Positions 40,525 to 50,660 of a DNA stretch of 64,000 nucleotides are shown one piece after another; the first letter of the stretch is position 1; the number at the start of each line of letters is the position of its first letter. The translations under genes were made by a program, and so were the position numbers. The notes under the pieces were generated by a model. It saw only the letters and a program-made list of their open reading frames with translations, was not told where the DNA came from and did no database searches. Origin of the DNA: Nitrospirota bacterium (GTDB lineage: Bacteria > Nitrospirota > Nitrospiria > Nitrospirales > Nitrospiraceae); assembly GCA_040757595.1 (NCBI GenBank), contig JBFLWP010000008.1:87202-151201 (forward strand). Direction: 5' to 3'.

Positions 40525-42903
40525 ATGTTGCTCGATGACCTGCCCAGAAGGCGCTCGTCTGCGCGTCGCCGGTGGAAGATCCTGCTCTTGCTCCTGCTGG
40601 CCACGGGCGGGTTTCTGGCCGGCGGCGTCGCCCTGGCGGTGTGGTATGCCTCCCGGGACATTCCTCCGCTGGATGCCCTGCAGAGCTACCAGCCGAGCCT
40701 CGTGAGCCGGGTCTACTCGGACGACCGCCAGGTCATCGGGCAGTACTACGTCGAGCGGCGCATCCTGACCCCGCTCGACGACGTGCCGCCGAACCTGGTC
40801 CATGCCGTCATCGCGGTGGAGGATGCGCGGTTCTTCGAGCATCCCGGCCTCGACGTCGTCGGGATCCTCCGGGCGGTCGTGACCAACCTGCGGCGGGGCG
40901 GGCGAGTGGAAGGCGCCAGCACGATCACCCAGCAGCTGGCCCGATCCCTCTTCCTGACGCCGGAGCGCACCTACGCCAGGAAGATCAAAGAGCTGATCCT
41001 GGCCTACAAGATCGAGCTGGTCCTGACCAAGGAACAGATCCTCGAGATGTACCTGAACCAGATCTATTTCGGCCAGGGCGCCTACGGGGTGGCGGCTGCG
41101 GCGCAGACCTACTTCGGGAAGGAGCTGGCCGAACTGAGCCTGGCGGAGTCCGCCCTGCTGGCCGGGCTGCCCAAGTCCCCGAACAACTACTCGCCGCTCA
41201 AAAATCCGGAGCGGGCCAAGCGGCGCCAGGAGCACGTGTTGGCCCGGATGGAGGAAGCCGGATTCATCACGCCGGAAGAGCGGCAGGAGGCCGCGGCCCA
41301 GACCCTGTCCTTCCGCCGGACGGTGACCGAGCCGATTGCGGCCTACTTCATCGAGTACGTCCGCCAGCACGTGGTGGCCCAGTACGGCGAGGAGATGGTC
41401 TACAAGGGCGGGCTGGCCTTGTACACCACGCTCAACGTGGAGATGCAGAAGGCCGCCGAACAGGCCGTCCGGGACGGGCTGCGCCAGATCGACAAGCGGC
41501 AGGGGTGGCGGGGCCCGATCGGCAAGCAGGACTTCACGGGCCTGCTCCCCCAGGCGACTACCACGCCGCCACCCTCGCTCAAGGAAGGCGATTTCCTGCA
41601 GGGGGTGGTCACCAAGATCGCCAAGGATCACGTGCAGGTGCTGGCGGGCACGACCCTGGGCAGCCTGTCCTTCGACGACATGGCCTGGGCCAAGCGGCGG
41701 CTGCGGGGGAGGGACCCGTCCAAGGACTTCACGGTCGTCGCCAACGTCAAGCAGTTGGTCAAGCCCGGCGACGTGATCGAAGTGGCGGTCAAGAAGATCG
41801 AGCGGGACGGGGTGCGGTTCCGGCTGGAGCAGACGCCGACCGTGGAGGGAGGGCTGCTCGCCCTCGATCCGCGGACCGGCGCCATCCGGGCGATGGTCGG
41901 GGGGTACGACTTCGCGCGCAGCGAGTACAACCGGGCGGTGATCGCGCACCGGCAGCCTGGTTCCGCGTTCAAGCCCATCATCTACGCGACGGCCATGGAC
42001 CAGGGCCTGAGCCCGGCCACGGTCGTGCTGGACGCGCCGGTCGTCTACGAGAACGAGGACCCGGAAAAGACCTGGAAGCCGGAGAATTACGAGAAGCGCT
42101 TCTACGGGACGATCAGCCTGCGCGAAGCCCTCATCCACTCGCGCAACCTGGCCACCGTCCGACTCCTCGAGCGGGTCGGCGTCGGGAACGTCATCGAGTT
42201 CGCCAGGACGGTCGGCATCGCCAGCCCGCTCAACCGGGACCTGTCGCTGGCCTTGGGCTCCTCGAGCGTGACCCTGCTCGAGCTGACTTCCGCCTACGGC
42301 GTCTTCGCCAACCAGGGTCTCAGGCTGGAGCCCTACGCGGTGGCCCGGGTCGAGGATAAGGACGGGGTGGTGCTGGAGCAGCAGCTGTTCGAGCCCCGGC
42401 AGGTCATCTCCCGGGAGACGGCCTACCTGATCACGAACATGATGGAGGACGTGATCCAGAAGGGCACCGCGGTGGCGGCCAAGTCCATCGAGCGGCCCCT
42501 CGCGGGCAAGACCGGCACGACCAACGACTATACGGACGCCTGGTTCCTCGGGTTCACGCCGAACCTGGTCGTCGGCGTCTGGGTCGGATTCGACGACATC
42601 CGGCCCCTGGGTGAGACCGAATCGGGCGCGCACGCAGCCCTGCCGATCTGGATCGAGTTCGTGAAGCAGGTGCTTCCTCTGATCCAGGACGCGACCTTCG
42701 AAATTCCCGAAGAAATCGTGTTCGTGAAGGTGGACCCGGCGACGGGTCTCCTGGCGCAGGACCAGCAAAGCGACCAGGGGACGGTCGAGATCTTTGCCAG
42801 GGGGACGGAGCCGACCGAGACCCCGCCCCAGCGGATCGATCCGGCGGATTTCTACAAGCTGGATCAGCTCGGAGAGGGAGCGGCGGCTGCAGCCCCGCGG
42901 TAG
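40525..42903 (+). CDS. mrcA: Penicillin-binding protein 1A (class A PBP)
   Basis: 792 residues from ATG 40525. Membrane anchor ILLLLLLATGGFLAGGVALA, then GT51 transglycosylase motifs (AVEDARFFEHPGLD, EGASTITQQLARSLFL, YLNQIYFGQGAYGV) and transpeptidase motifs (QPGSAFKPI with the nucleophile Ser, SRNLAT, AGKTGTTNDY). An OB-like insert between the two domains is typical of PBP1A. It builds peptidoglycan in the periplasm. Convergent with the isc cluster. Confidence 0.95.
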   Translation: MLLDDLPRRRSSARRRWKILLLLLLATGGFLAGGVALAVWYASRDIPPLDALQSYQPSLVSRVYSDDRQVIGQYYVERRILTPLDDVPPNLVHAVIAVEDARFFEHPGLDVVGILRAVVTNLRRGGRVEGASTITQQLARSLFLTPERTYARKIKELILAYKIELVLTKEQILEMYLNQIYFGQGAYGVAAAAQTYFGKELAELSLAESALLAGLPKSPNNYSPLKNPERAKRRQEHVLARMEEAGFITPEERQEAAAQTLSFRRTVTEPIAAYFIEYVRQHVVAQYGEEMVYKGGLALYTTLNVEMQKAAEQAVRDGLRQIDKRQGWRGPIGKQDFTGLLPQATTTPPPSLKEGDFLQGVVTKIAKDHVQVLAGTTLGSLSFDDMAWAKRRLRGRDPSKDFTVVANVKQLVKPGDVIEVAVKKIERDGVRFRLEQTPTVEGGLLALDPRTGAIRAMVGGYDFARSEYNRAVIAHRQPGSAFKPIIYATAMDQGLSPATVVLDAPVVYENEDPEKTWKPENYEKRFYGTISLREALIHSRNLATVRLLERVGVGNVIEFARTVGIASPLNRDLSLALGSSSVTLLELTSAYGVFANQGLRLEPYAVARVEDKDGVVLEQQLFEPRQVISRETAYLITNMMEDVIQKGTAVAAKSIERPLAGKTGTTNDYTDAWFLGFTPNLVVGVWVGFDDIRPLGETESGAHAALPIWIEFVKQVLPLIQDATFEIPEEIVFVKVDPATGLLAQDQQSDQGTVEIFARGTEPTETPPQRIDPADFYKLDQLGEGAAAAAPR

Positions 42904-42958
42904 GGGAGCGTCCAGCGGACGGTTCTTGCCATGAGCTCCAGGCTGTTCGCTCTTGTTT

Positions 42959-43171
42959 TCAGCCCTTCGCGTCCTGGTACTCCTCGTGCCAGGCCATCTG
43001 GATCGCTTCCAGGATCTTCTCGTTCGACTTTTTGGGGTCGTCCCTGAACTCCGGCAGCGACGTGATCCACGCGTGCATGTCGGTGAAGCGCACGGTCAGC
43101 GGGTCCGTGTCCGGGTGCGCCTCCAGCAGCCGGATGGCGATCTCCTCTGCATCCTGCCATTTCAGATCCAT
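42959..43171 (-). CDS. iscX: Fe-S assembly protein IscX
   Basis: 70 residues from ATG 43171 after [37 protein letters not shown] and [17 protein letters not shown] match IscX (YfhJ), an acidic iron-binding adaptor of IscS. It is the last gene of the isc unit, separated from hscA by a palindrome. Confidence 0.9.
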   Translation of the reverse strand: MDLKWQDAEEIAIRLLEAHPDTDPLTVRFTDMHAWITSLPEFRDDPKKSNEKILEAIQMAWHEEYQDAKG

Positions 43172-43186
43172 TGGCAACTCCCCAAG

Positions 43187-43257
43187 AGCCTATGGCGTAT
43201 GGCATATAGCTGATGGTCGGTTTCTGAAGCCATCGGCCATAAGCCATTGGCCATTCG
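43187..43257. repeat. Palindrome of TATGGC-type units between hscA and iscX
   Basis: GCCTATGGCGTATGGCATAT... and the imperfect inverse CCATCGGCCATAAGCCATTG around TCGGTTTCTGAAG. Same architecture as the other palindromes, with a different unit sequence. Confidence 0.7.
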
Positions 43258-43265
43258 CTCCTTGT

Positions 43266-45086
43266 CTACGGCAGTTCCGAGAGCCTCTTGTTCTCCAGCG
43301 CTTCCTTCAACGTCGTGTCCATCAGCACTTCCGCCAGGTGGTGCGTCGCCTTCTCCACGTCGGCGATGGACGCCCGGATGGCCCGGTGATCCTCGCCGGC
43401 CATGGCGGTCCTCAGGGCCGCGAGCGACGTCTGGATGGAGGCGGCCTCCTCGGGGCCGATCAGGCGGCCGCCGAGCTTCAAGGCCTTCTCCGTGGCCCGC
43501 AGAATCGCCTCCCCCTCGGTCCGGGCCTCGATGAGCTGGCGGGCCTTCAGGTCGTCGTCGGCGAACTTGAAGGATTCGCCGATCATCCGCTCCACTTCCT
43601 CCTCCGACAGGCCGTAAGACGGCTTGACCTCGATGGACTGGGTCTGGCCGGTCCGCACGTCCTTGGCGGTCACGTTCAGAATGCCGTTGGCGTCGATCAG
43701 GAACATGACCTCGATCCGCGGGACGCCGGCCGGGAGCGGCGGCACCTTGAACTGGAACCGGGCCAGGCTGCGGTTGTCCCTGGCCAGCTCGCGCTCCCCC
43801 TGGAGCACGTGGATGTCCACGGAGGTCTGTCCGTCCACGTAGGTCGTGAACATCTCCTTGGCCGCGGCGGGGATCGTCGTGTTCCGGCGGATCAGCGTGC
43901 TCATGACGCCGCCCATCGTCTCGATGCCCAGGGAGAGCGGCGTCACGTCCAGCAGCAGCATGTCCTGGGTCCCGCCGCTCAGGATGTCGGCCTGCACGGC
44001 TGCGCCGAGCGCCACGACCTCGTCCGGATTCAGCTCGCTGTGCGGCACCCTGCCGAACAGATCCTCAACGCGGCGCCGGACCAGGGGCATGCGGGTCGAG
44101 CCCCCGACCAGCACGACCTCGTCGATTTCCGACGGCTGGAGACCCGCGTCCTTCAGAGCGAGCCGGCAGGGGCCGAGCGTCTGTTCGACGAGGTCCATCG
44201 TCAGGGCCTCGAGCTGCTCCCTCGTGATCTCCCGTCTGAACGTTCCGTTCGGCTCCGGTAAGTCGACCACCGCCGTCGTCTTCTGCTCGTCCGAGAGCCG
44301 GATCTTGGTTCGCTCCGCCTCCAGCCGGAGGGCCTGCATGTGGTCGGGATGCTTTTCCAGATCCAGGCCGTGCTTCACCCGGACCTCCGTGAGGAACAGG
44401 TCTGCCACCCGCCGGTCGAAGTCGTCGCCCCCCAGATGGGTGTTGCCGTTGGTGGCCAGGACCTCGAAGATCCCGTCCTTGAGCTTCAGGATCGAGATGT
44501 CGAACGTGCCCCCGCCCAAGTCGTAGACGGCGATGACCCCCTGGGTGCGCTTCTGCAGGCCGTAGGCGAGCGAGGCGGCGGTGGGCTCGTTGACGATGCG
44601 AAGGACCTCCAGCCCGGCGATCAGCCCGGCGTCCTTCGTCGCCTGCCGCTGGCTGTCGTTGAAGTAGGCGGGGACCGTGATGACGGCCTTTCGGATCTCC
44701 TCGCCCAGGTGCTCCTCGGCCCGGTTCTTGAGCTCCTTCAGGATCATGGCCGAGATCTGGGGCGGAGAGTAGGATTTCCCGCCGATCTGGATGCGGATGA
44801 CCCCGCCCTGTTCCTGCAGGCGATACGGGAAGTACTTGAGCTCCTCGGCCACGTCTCCCAGGCTCTTGCCCATGAACCGCTTGACCGAGTAGATCGTCCG
44901 TTCGGGGTTGCGGACGAGGTGCTCCTTGGCCGGGTCCCCGACGATGAGCCCGTTGTCGGTCATGGCGACGACGGACGGGACCATGGTCCGGCCGTTTCGC
45001 CCGGGGATGACGCGGGGCGTCTGCCCGTCCATGTAGGCGATCAGGGAGTTGGTCGTGCCGAGATCAATGCCGACGATGCGTGCCAT
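43266..45086 (-). CDS. hscA: Fe-S chaperone HscA (Hsp70 family)
   Basis: 606 residues from ATG 45086. Starts MARIVGIDLGTTNSLIAYMD; DLGGGTFDISIL and the substrate domain LDVTPLSLGIETMGG are present. It releases clusters from IscU by ATP hydrolysis with HscB. The frame extends upstream across the hscB gene but has no start there that fits. Confidence 0.95.
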   Translation of the reverse strand: MARIVGIDLGTTNSLIAYMDGQTPRVIPGRNGRTMVPSVVAMTDNGLIVGDPAKEHLVRNPERTIYSVKRFMGKSLGDVAEELKYFPYRLQEQGGVIRIQIGGKSYSPPQISAMILKELKNRAEEHLGEEIRKAVITVPAYFNDSQRQATKDAGLIAGLEVLRIVNEPTAASLAYGLQKRTQGVIAVYDLGGGTFDISILKLKDGIFEVLATNGNTHLGGDDFDRRVADLFLTEVRVKHGLDLEKHPDHMQALRLEAERTKIRLSDEQKTTAVVDLPEPNGTFRREITREQLEALTMDLVEQTLGPCRLALKDAGLQPSEIDEVVLVGGSTRMPLVRRRVEDLFGRVPHSELNPDEVVALGAAVQADILSGGTQDMLLLDVTPLSLGIETMGGVMSTLIRRNTTIPAAAKEMFTTYVDGQTSVDIHVLQGERELARDNRSLARFQFKVPPLPAGVPRIEVMFLIDANGILNVTAKDVRTGQTQSIEVKPSYGLSEEEVERMIGESFKFADDDLKARQLIEARTEGEAILRATEKALKLGGRLIGPEEAASIQTSLAALRTAMAGEDHRAIRASIADVEKATHHLAEVLMDTTLKEALENKRLSELP

Positions 45087-45112
45087 GGGGTTGCGAGCTC
45101 TATCCGGGCGGA

Positions 45113-45844
45113 TCAGGCGGTCGTCGCGACGAGATCGTTGACGATGTTCCGCAGGTAAGTCCGGTTCGAGAGGAGCTCCCGCATCTCCTTGAGCGCGGTC
45201 TCCTTCTCGGCCTGCAGCGGCTGGGTCGCTCCGGTCTGCCGCTGCCGGAGCTGGAGGGAATCCCAGACGGTGAACAGCTCGAAGAGCCGGGCCTCCATCT
45301 CCCGCTGCCGCCGCTCCAACGCCTCGCGCTCCCCGGCCAGCCTGGCCCGCAGCCGCTCCGTCCCGGCCTGATCCAGCGCAACCGTTCCGGAGCGATAGGT
45401 CTCCAGGTCCTCCTGGAGGGCCAGGATCTCCTCGAACAGGTCGGCGGGCGGCGAGTTCCGGATGTCCTTGGCCGAGCCGGCTTCCAGCCGCAGGAGGTAT
45501 TCGGCCCGCTGGATCGGGTCCTTCAAGGTCCGGTAGGCCGTGTTCAGCAGGGCGGAGTTCTCCAGACTGATGGCCTGTTCGGTCTCCGTCTTGGTCTGGA
45601 AGAAGTCGGGGTGGAACGACCGGCTGAGCTGGTAGAATTTGGCCTCCAGGGCCGCCGGATCGATGGTGAGCAGCCGGGGCAGGCCCAGGCAGGTGAAGTA
45701 ATCGAGCTCCTTGGAGAGGGGCTGGACCTTCACGCACTGCTCGCAGAAATATTCCCCGGTGACCTCGGACTGACAGTGCCAGCACATGCTCCGGGCCATC
45801 TGGAGCTCGGTGCGTCTGGGCCGGGTTTTGGAGACGTCGCTCAT
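45113..45844 (-). CDS. hscB: Co-chaperone HscB with N-terminal zinc finger
   Basis: 243 residues from ATG 45844. An N-terminal CWHC...CEQC zinc finger, as in eukaryote-like and some bacterial HscB, precedes the J domain (YFTCLGLPRLLTIDPAALEA, HPDFF with the HPD tripeptide) and a helical C-terminal IscU-binding domain that is longer than in the E. coli protein (171 residues). Confidence 0.9.
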   Translation of the reverse strand: MSDVSKTRPRRTELQMARSMCWHCQSEVTGEYFCEQCVKVQPLSKELDYFTCLGLPRLLTIDPAALEAKFYQLSRSFHPDFFQTKTETEQAISLENSALLNTAYRTLKDPIQRAEYLLRLEAGSAKDIRNSPPADLFEEILALQEDLETYRSGTVALDQAGTERLRARLAGEREALERRQREMEARLFELFTVWDSLQLRQRQTGATQPLQAEKETALKEMRELLSNRTYLRNIVNDLVATTA

Positions 45845-45890
45845 GGTCGCTCAGATGATCGCTATCAGCATTCAGCTCTCAGTTCTCGGC

Positions 45891-45944
45891 CTCACCCCAC
45901 CCAACCCCTCCCCCGAAAGGGGGGAGGGGAGAGGTATAAGGGGA
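45891..45944. repeat. G/C palindrome between iscA and hscB
   Basis: CTCACCCCACCCAACCCCTC pairs with GGGGGGAGGGGAGAGGTATA around CCCGAAAG. The same type occurs at 18447-18496. Such palindromes are widespread intergenic elements. Confidence 0.7.
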
Positions 45945-45977
45945 CATTGGTCACGAAGGGAGGGAACGGGCGGCGGG

Positions 45978-46334
45978 TCAGGCCGAGAAGGACTCGCCGC
46001 AGCCGCAGGTCTTTTGAGCGTTGGGGTTCACGAACTTGAACGCTCCGCCCATCAGGTCCTTGTGGAAATCGAGCTGGGTGCCCTGCAGGTAGATGGCGCT
46101 CTTGGCGTCCACGATGATCTTGACGCCGTCGAATTCGTAGACGGTGTCGTGCTGGCCGATCCTGTCGTCGAAGTTGATCGTGTAGCTCAGCCCCGAGCAT
46201 CCGCCGCCCTTGACGCCCACCCGGAGGCCGCCCTCCGTGACGCCCTGGATGTTCATCAGGCGCTTCACTTCCTTGAGCGCCGCCTCGCTCAGCGTGATCA
46301 CCGGCGCGTTGGTCTCGGTCTTCGTCGCGTCCAT
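45978..46334 (-). CDS. iscA: Fe-S carrier IscA
   Basis: 118 residues. Three ligand Cys in VKGGGCSGLSY and KTCGCGESF. Conventional A-type carrier in the isc operon. Confidence 0.93.
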   Translation of the reverse strand: MDATKTETNAPVITLSEAALKEVKRLMNIQGVTEGGLRVGVKGGGCSGLSYTINFDDRIGQHDTVYEFDGVKIIVDAKSAIYLQGTQLDFHKDLMGGAFKFVNPNAQKTCGCGESFSA

Positions 46335-46344
46335 CGTCGTTCCC

Positions 46345-46728
46345 TCACTTCAAGTCCGTCTTCTTCTTGTAATCCGCCAGCGCCGCCTTGATCGCATCCT
46401 CGGCCAGCACCGAGCAATGGATCTTGACCGGCGGCAGGTTCAACTCCTGCACGATGTCGGTGTTCTTGATCTTCTGGGCCTCCTCGACCGTCCTGCCCTT
46501 CAGCCATTCGGTGGCCAGGCTGGAGCTGGCGATCGCGGAGCCGCACCCGAAGGTCTTGAACTTCGCGTCCACGATCCGGTCGTCCTGCACCTTGATCTGC
46601 AGCTTCATGACGTCGCCGCACTCCGGCGCACCGACGATGCCGGTCCCAACGTCTTTATCGTCCTTGGGAAGGCTCCCCATGTTCCGCGGGTTGTTGAAAT
46701 GGTCCACGACCTTGTCGCTGTATGCCAT
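46345..46728 (-). CDS. iscU: Fe-S scaffold IscU
   Basis: 127 residues. Cluster-binding Cys in GAPECGDVMKL, KTFGCGSAIAS and KIHCSVLAED; the LPPVK motif recognised by HscA is intact. 10 bases ahead of iscA. Confidence 0.95.
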   Translation of the reverse strand: MAYSDKVVDHFNNPRNMGSLPKDDKDVGTGIVGAPECGDVMKLQIKVQDDRIVDAKFKTFGCGSAIASSSLATEWLKGRTVEEAQKIKNTDIVQELNLPPVKIHCSVLAEDAIKAALADYKKKTDLK

Positions 46729-46796
46729 GACTTCCTCCCTCGTTCCCCGTCGCCTGTGAAGCGTCGTCCGTTGCCCGCGAGCCGCGCTTCACCTGG

Positions 46797-48014
46797 TCAA
46801 TGCACGGTCCACTGGACCGACTTGAGGTCGATCCCTTCCTTGGCCATCTCGTACAGGGGCGACATCTCCCGCAGCCGCGTGACGACCTCGATGATCCGCT
46901 TGGCCGTGTAGTCCACCTCTTCCTGCGTGCTGAACCGGCCCAGGCCGAACCGGATCGAGGAGTGGGCGAGCTCGGAGCCCACCCCCAGCGCCCGCAGCAC
47001 GTAGGACGGCTCCAGCGTCGCCGAGGTGCAAGCCGAGCCGGAGGAGAGCGCGATCTCCTTCACGCCCATCAGCAAGGATTCGCCCTCGACATAGGCGAAC
47101 GACAGGTTCAGGTTGTGCGGCAGCCGCTGCGTCGGGTGGCCGTTCAGGTACACCTCGTCAAGCTCCTTCGTGATCGCCGCCTGCAGCCGGTCCCGCAGGG
47201 CCGTCAGCCGGACCGATTCGGCGGCCATCTCCTGCTCGCACAGCTCGCAGGCCTTCCCGAAGCCCACGATCAGGGGCACGGCCAGGGTGCCGGACCGCAT
47301 CCCGCGCTCGTGGCCGCCGCCGTCCATCTGGGGGACGAGCCGCACGCGCGGGCCCTTCTTGCGGACGTAGAGGGCCCCCACGCCCTTGGGCCCGTAGATC
47401 TTGTGGGCGGTGAAGGACATGAGGTCAATCCCCATCTCCTGCACGTCCACGGGAATCTTGCCGACCCCCTGGGTCGCGTCGCAGTGGAACAGGACGCCCT
47501 TCTCCTTGGCGATCTTGCCGATCTCCTTCACCGGGTTGATCGTGCCGATCTCGTTGTTCGCGAGCATGATCGAGATCAGAACCGTCTTGTCCGTGATCGC
47601 GTTCCGGACGTCGTCCGGGTTGACCATCCCGTGCTTGTCCACGGGGAGATAGGTGACCTTCACGCCCCGCTTGGACTCCAGCGCCTTGGCCGTGTCGATC
47701 ACGGCGCGGTGCTCGGTCTGGCACGTGATGATATGGTCGCCTTTCTCGTGGTACATCTCGACGACGCCCTTGAGCGCCAGGTTGTCGGACTCGGTCGCCC
47801 CGCTCGTGAACACCAGCTCCTTGGGGTCGGCGTGGATGAGCCGGGCGATCTGCTTCCGTGCGCGCTCGACGGCCTCCTCCGCCTCCCACCCGAAGGCGTG
47901 GTTCCGGCTGGCCGCGTTGCCGAACTTCTCGGTGAAGTAAGGCAGCATGGTCTCCAGGACCCGCGGGTCCACCGGGGTCGTCGAATGGTTGTCCAGGTAA
48001 ATCGGGAACTTCAT
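46797..48014 (-). CDS. iscS: Cysteine desulfurase IscS
   Basis: 405 residues. PLP Lys in [12 protein letters not shown], catalytic loop Cys in [15 protein letters not shown]. Supplies sulfur to IscU and other acceptors. Its ATG overlaps the iscR stop (ATGA). Confidence 0.96.
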   Translation of the reverse strand: MKFPIYLDNHSTTPVDPRVLETMLPYFTEKFGNAASRNHAFGWEAEEAVERARKQIARLIHADPKELVFTSGATESDNLALKGVVEMYHEKGDHIITCQTEHRAVIDTAKALESKRGVKVTYLPVDKHGMVNPDDVRNAITDKTVLISIMLANNEIGTINPVKEIGKIAKEKGVLFHCDATQGVGKIPVDVQEMGIDLMSFTAHKIYGPKGVGALYVRKKGPRVRLVPQMDGGGHERGMRSGTLAVPLIVGFGKACELCEQEMAAESVRLTALRDRLQAAITKELDEVYLNGHPTQRLPHNLNLSFAYVEGESLLMGVKEIALSSGSACTSATLEPSYVLRALGVGSELAHSSIRFGLGRFSTQEEVDYTAKRIIEVVTRLREMSPLYEMAKEGIDLKSVQWTVH

Positions 48015-48487
48015 CGCTCGATGCCTCCCGCATGGGTGATCGACTGGACGGTGATCAACGGCGTCCCGCCCAGCATGTCTTCGACGGTCATGTTGCTGAG
48101 AAGCTGATAAATGCTGTCCTGGACCTTGAGGAGGGGCGTGCGGATGTTGCAGTGCTCGTGCTGGACGCAGACCGAGGCGTCCTTGTCATGGTAACAATCC
48201 GTAATGCCGATCGGTCCCTCGATGGCTTCCAGCACCTGCGCGATCGTGATGGCGTTGGCCCGCCGCGCGAGCAGGTAGCCGCCCTTGGGGCCGTTGTGGC
48301 TCTCGATGAGCCCGTGTTTCGCGAGCGTCTGCAGGACCTTGGCGAGGAGCTCCACCGGGATGTGATACTCCTCGGCGATCTCCTTGGTGTTGACGACGCG
48401 GGCGTTGACGAGGTCGCCGTACTGGACCGAGGCGATGTACTGTAAGGCCATCAACCCGTAGTCCGCCTTCTTGGAAAGTTTCAGCAC
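48011..48487 (-). CDS. iscR: Fe-S regulator IscR (Rrf2 family)
   Basis: 158 residues. Winged helix with [15 protein letters not shown], and three cluster-binding Cys in [20 protein letters not shown], spaced as in IscR. Senses cellular Fe-S status and controls the operon. Confidence 0.93.
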   Translation of the reverse strand: MLKLSKKADYGLMALQYIASVQYGDLVNARVVNTKEIAEEYHIPVELLAKVLQTLAKHGLIESHNGPKGGYLLARRANAITIAQVLEAIEGPIGITDCYHDKDASVCVQHEHCNIRTPLLKVQDSIYQLLSNMTVEDMLGGTPLITVQSITHAGGIER

Positions 48488-48522
48488 GCGAACCTCCGGA
48501 CGAGTTTATCTGCGACCAAAGC

Positions 48523-48578
48523 TATCTCCGATTAAAAAAGTCGGATACACTTTAGCATCTTGAGATTTTCCCTGTCAA
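48523..48578 (-). promoter_or_regulatory. iscR promoter with probable IscR operator
   Basis: Minus strand TTGACA (48578-48573), 18-base spacer, TAAAGT (48554-48549). The palindrome TATCTCCGATTAAAAAAGTC and its right half end at 48547 and cover the start point. It resembles the AT-centred dyad used by IscR for autorepression. Confidence 0.6.
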
Positions 48579-48696
48579 CAAGCCAATATCTCTCATAGAA
48601 ACAATATGTTGTATTATTCAAATTGAGGATGCATCGGCTGAACCTTCTGTGGTAGAGTGAGTTCGCGTTGCCCTTCCAGAGGGCGAGAGGACAAGC

Positions 48697-49113
48697 ATGG
48701 GCGGAACCAACCCTTACATCGAGAAAGCACAAGCCGAGCTCCCAACCAAACCTTTTACCGTCACCTTTCTGACTCCTGACCGGCAAACCGTCCAGGTGCA
48801 GGTGGACCCGGCCAAGGTGCCTTATGGGGAGACCGGACAGCCGGGCAGCCTGCTGGACATCGCGCTGGGCGCCGGCATTGATTTGGAACATGCCTGTGGC
48901 GGCGTCTGCGCCTGCTCCACCTGTCATGTGATCGTGAAGAAGGGCCTGGAGTCCTGCAACGAGGGGACGGACGACGAGTTCGACCAGCTCGAAGAGGCGC
49001 CGGGCCTCACCTTGCAATCCCGCCTGGGCTGTCAGTGCGTGCCCAACGGCACGGTGGACCTGGTCGTGGAGATTCCTGCCGTCAACAAGAACCTCGTCAA
49101 GGAAGGCCATTGA
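48697..49113 (+). CDS. fdx: [2Fe-2S] ferredoxin
   Basis: 138 residues from ATG 48697. Cluster ligands CGGVCACSTCHV and the fourth Cys in SRLGCQCVPNG. N-terminal 30 residues are longer than in adrenodoxin-type Fdx. Divergent from iscR, from which it is separated by an AT-rich 209-base region; in E. coli fdx lies inside the operon. Confidence 0.92.
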   Translation: MGGTNPYIEKAQAELPTKPFTVTFLTPDRQTVQVQVDPAKVPYGETGQPGSLLDIALGAGIDLEHACGGVCACSTCHVIVKKGLESCNEGTDDEFDQLEEAPGLTLQSRLGCQCVPNGTVDLVVEIPAVNKNLVKEGH

Positions 49114-49148
49114 CCGGCCGGTCCCGCGTGCGACGGTGAGCCCATCCC

Positions 49149-50564
49149 ATGACTGAAGTCCGCGTCCGGTTCGCCCCCAGTCCGACAGGCTACCTCCACA
49201 TCGGCGGGGTCCGGACCGCCCTCTTCAACTGGCTTTTCGCCCGGCACGAGAAGGGCAAGTTCATCCTCCGGATCGAAGACACGGACCAGAGCCGCTCGAC
49301 CGACGAGGCCATCCAGGTGATCCTCGAAGGGATGAAGTGGGTCGGCTTGGACTGGGACGAGGGGCCCTATCGCCAGACCGAGCGGATGGACCTCTACCGC
49401 CGGCACGCGCTGACATTGCTCGAGAAGGGGCAGGCCTACTGGTGCGTGTGCCGTGCCGAGGAACTGGAGGCCCGCCGCAGGGAGGCCCAGGCCAAGGGGC
49501 TTCCGCAGAAGTACGACGGCCGCTGCCGGGCCAAGAACATCACGGATCCCCAGGGCGAGGCTGCGCTCCGGTTCAAGGCCCCGCAGGAGGGGCGGACCGT
49601 CGTTGACGACCTGATCAAGGGACCGGTGGTCTTCGAAAACGACCTGCTCGACGACCTGATCATCCTCCGTTCCAACGGGTACCCCACTTACAACTTCTCC
49701 GTCGTCGTGGACGACGCGCTCATGGGCATCACCCACGTGATCCGGGGCGACGACCACTTGAACAACACGCCCCGGCAGGTGCCGATCTTCCAAGCCCTGG
49801 GTTTTCCGATCCCGCGCTTCGGACACCTCGCAATGATCATGGGCTCGGACAAGGCCAAGCTCTCCAAGCGGCACGGGGCGACCTCTATCCTGGCTTACCG
49901 GGACATGGGCTACCTGCCCGAGGCGATGGTGAACTACCTCGTGCGTCTCGGTTGGTCCTACGGAGACCAGGAGATTTTCACCATCCCCGAGCTGATCGAG
50001 AAGTTCTCGCTCGAATCCATCCAGAAATCCGCCGCCGTGTTCAATCCGGAGAAGCTCCTGTGGGTCAACGCCCAGTATCTCAAGAGCAACGAGCCGAAGC
50101 GGATCGCCGAGCTGCTCCTGCCGTTCCTGGAGCAGGCCGGGCTGGGCGAGGCGGTCAAGAAAGCCGCGCCCGGCTGGGGCGAGCGGTTCGTCCTGGCCCT
50201 GCGGGAACGGTCCCAGACGTTGGTCGAGATGGCGGCAGCCGCCGGCACCTACTTGCGGGACGAGGTCGAAATCGAGGCGGCCGCCGCCCAGAAGTTTCTG
50301 ACCCCGGCCATCGCCCCGTCGCTGGAGAAGCTCACGAACCGGCTGGCCAAGGCCGATTTCGCGACTCCAGCGTTGGAGCAGGCCTTCAAGCTCGTGCTGG
50401 AGGAAGACGGGTTGAAGATGGGTCAGCTCGCCCAGCCGGTGCGCGTGGCGCTCACCGGCCGCACGGCCAGCCCGGGACTCTTTGAAGTGATGGATCTCCT
50501 GGGACGGGAGCGGATCCTCGCCCGGTTGCGGAAAGGGATCGAGCTGGCCCGAGCAGCCAAGTAG
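49149..50564 (+). CDS. gltX: Glutamyl-tRNA synthetase
   Basis: 471 residues. FAPSPTGYLHIGGVRTALFN (HIGH) and KLSKRHGATS (KMSKS), the C-terminal helical anticodon domain intact. Charges tRNA-Glu. As GlnRS is encoded at 52669-54363, a discriminating GluRS is expected. Confidence 0.95.
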   Translation: MTEVRVRFAPSPTGYLHIGGVRTALFNWLFARHEKGKFILRIEDTDQSRSTDEAIQVILEGMKWVGLDWDEGPYRQTERMDLYRRHALTLLEKGQAYWCVCRAEELEARRREAQAKGLPQKYDGRCRAKNITDPQGEAALRFKAPQEGRTVVDDLIKGPVVFENDLLDDLIILRSNGYPTYNFSVVVDDALMGITHVIRGDDHLNNTPRQVPIFQALGFPIPRFGHLAMIMGSDKAKLSKRHGATSILAYRDMGYLPEAMVNYLVRLGWSYGDQEIFTIPELIEKFSLESIQKSAAVFNPEKLLWVNAQYLKSNEPKRIAELLLPFLEQAGLGEAVKKAAPGWGERFVLALRERSQTLVEMAAAAGTYLRDEVEIEAAAAQKFLTPAIAPSLEKLTNRLAKADFATPALEQAFKLVLEEDGLKMGQLAQPVRVALTGRTASPGLFEVMDLLGRERILARLRKGIELARAAK

Positions 50565-50660
50565 CAATCTTGGCTGGCGAACGAGGTGCGAGCGGGCCTC
50601 GGTCGCTGCGCCGGCCGCCCTTGACTGGGAACAGAGGTTTCGGTAGGCTGCAAGCTCGGT

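Noticed and set aside
40102..42768. Long open frame (888 codons) opposite the PBP1A gene
   Set aside because: It lies antisense to a complete class A PBP and reads as low-complexity H/R/D/Q-rich sequence, a GC-rich codon shadow.
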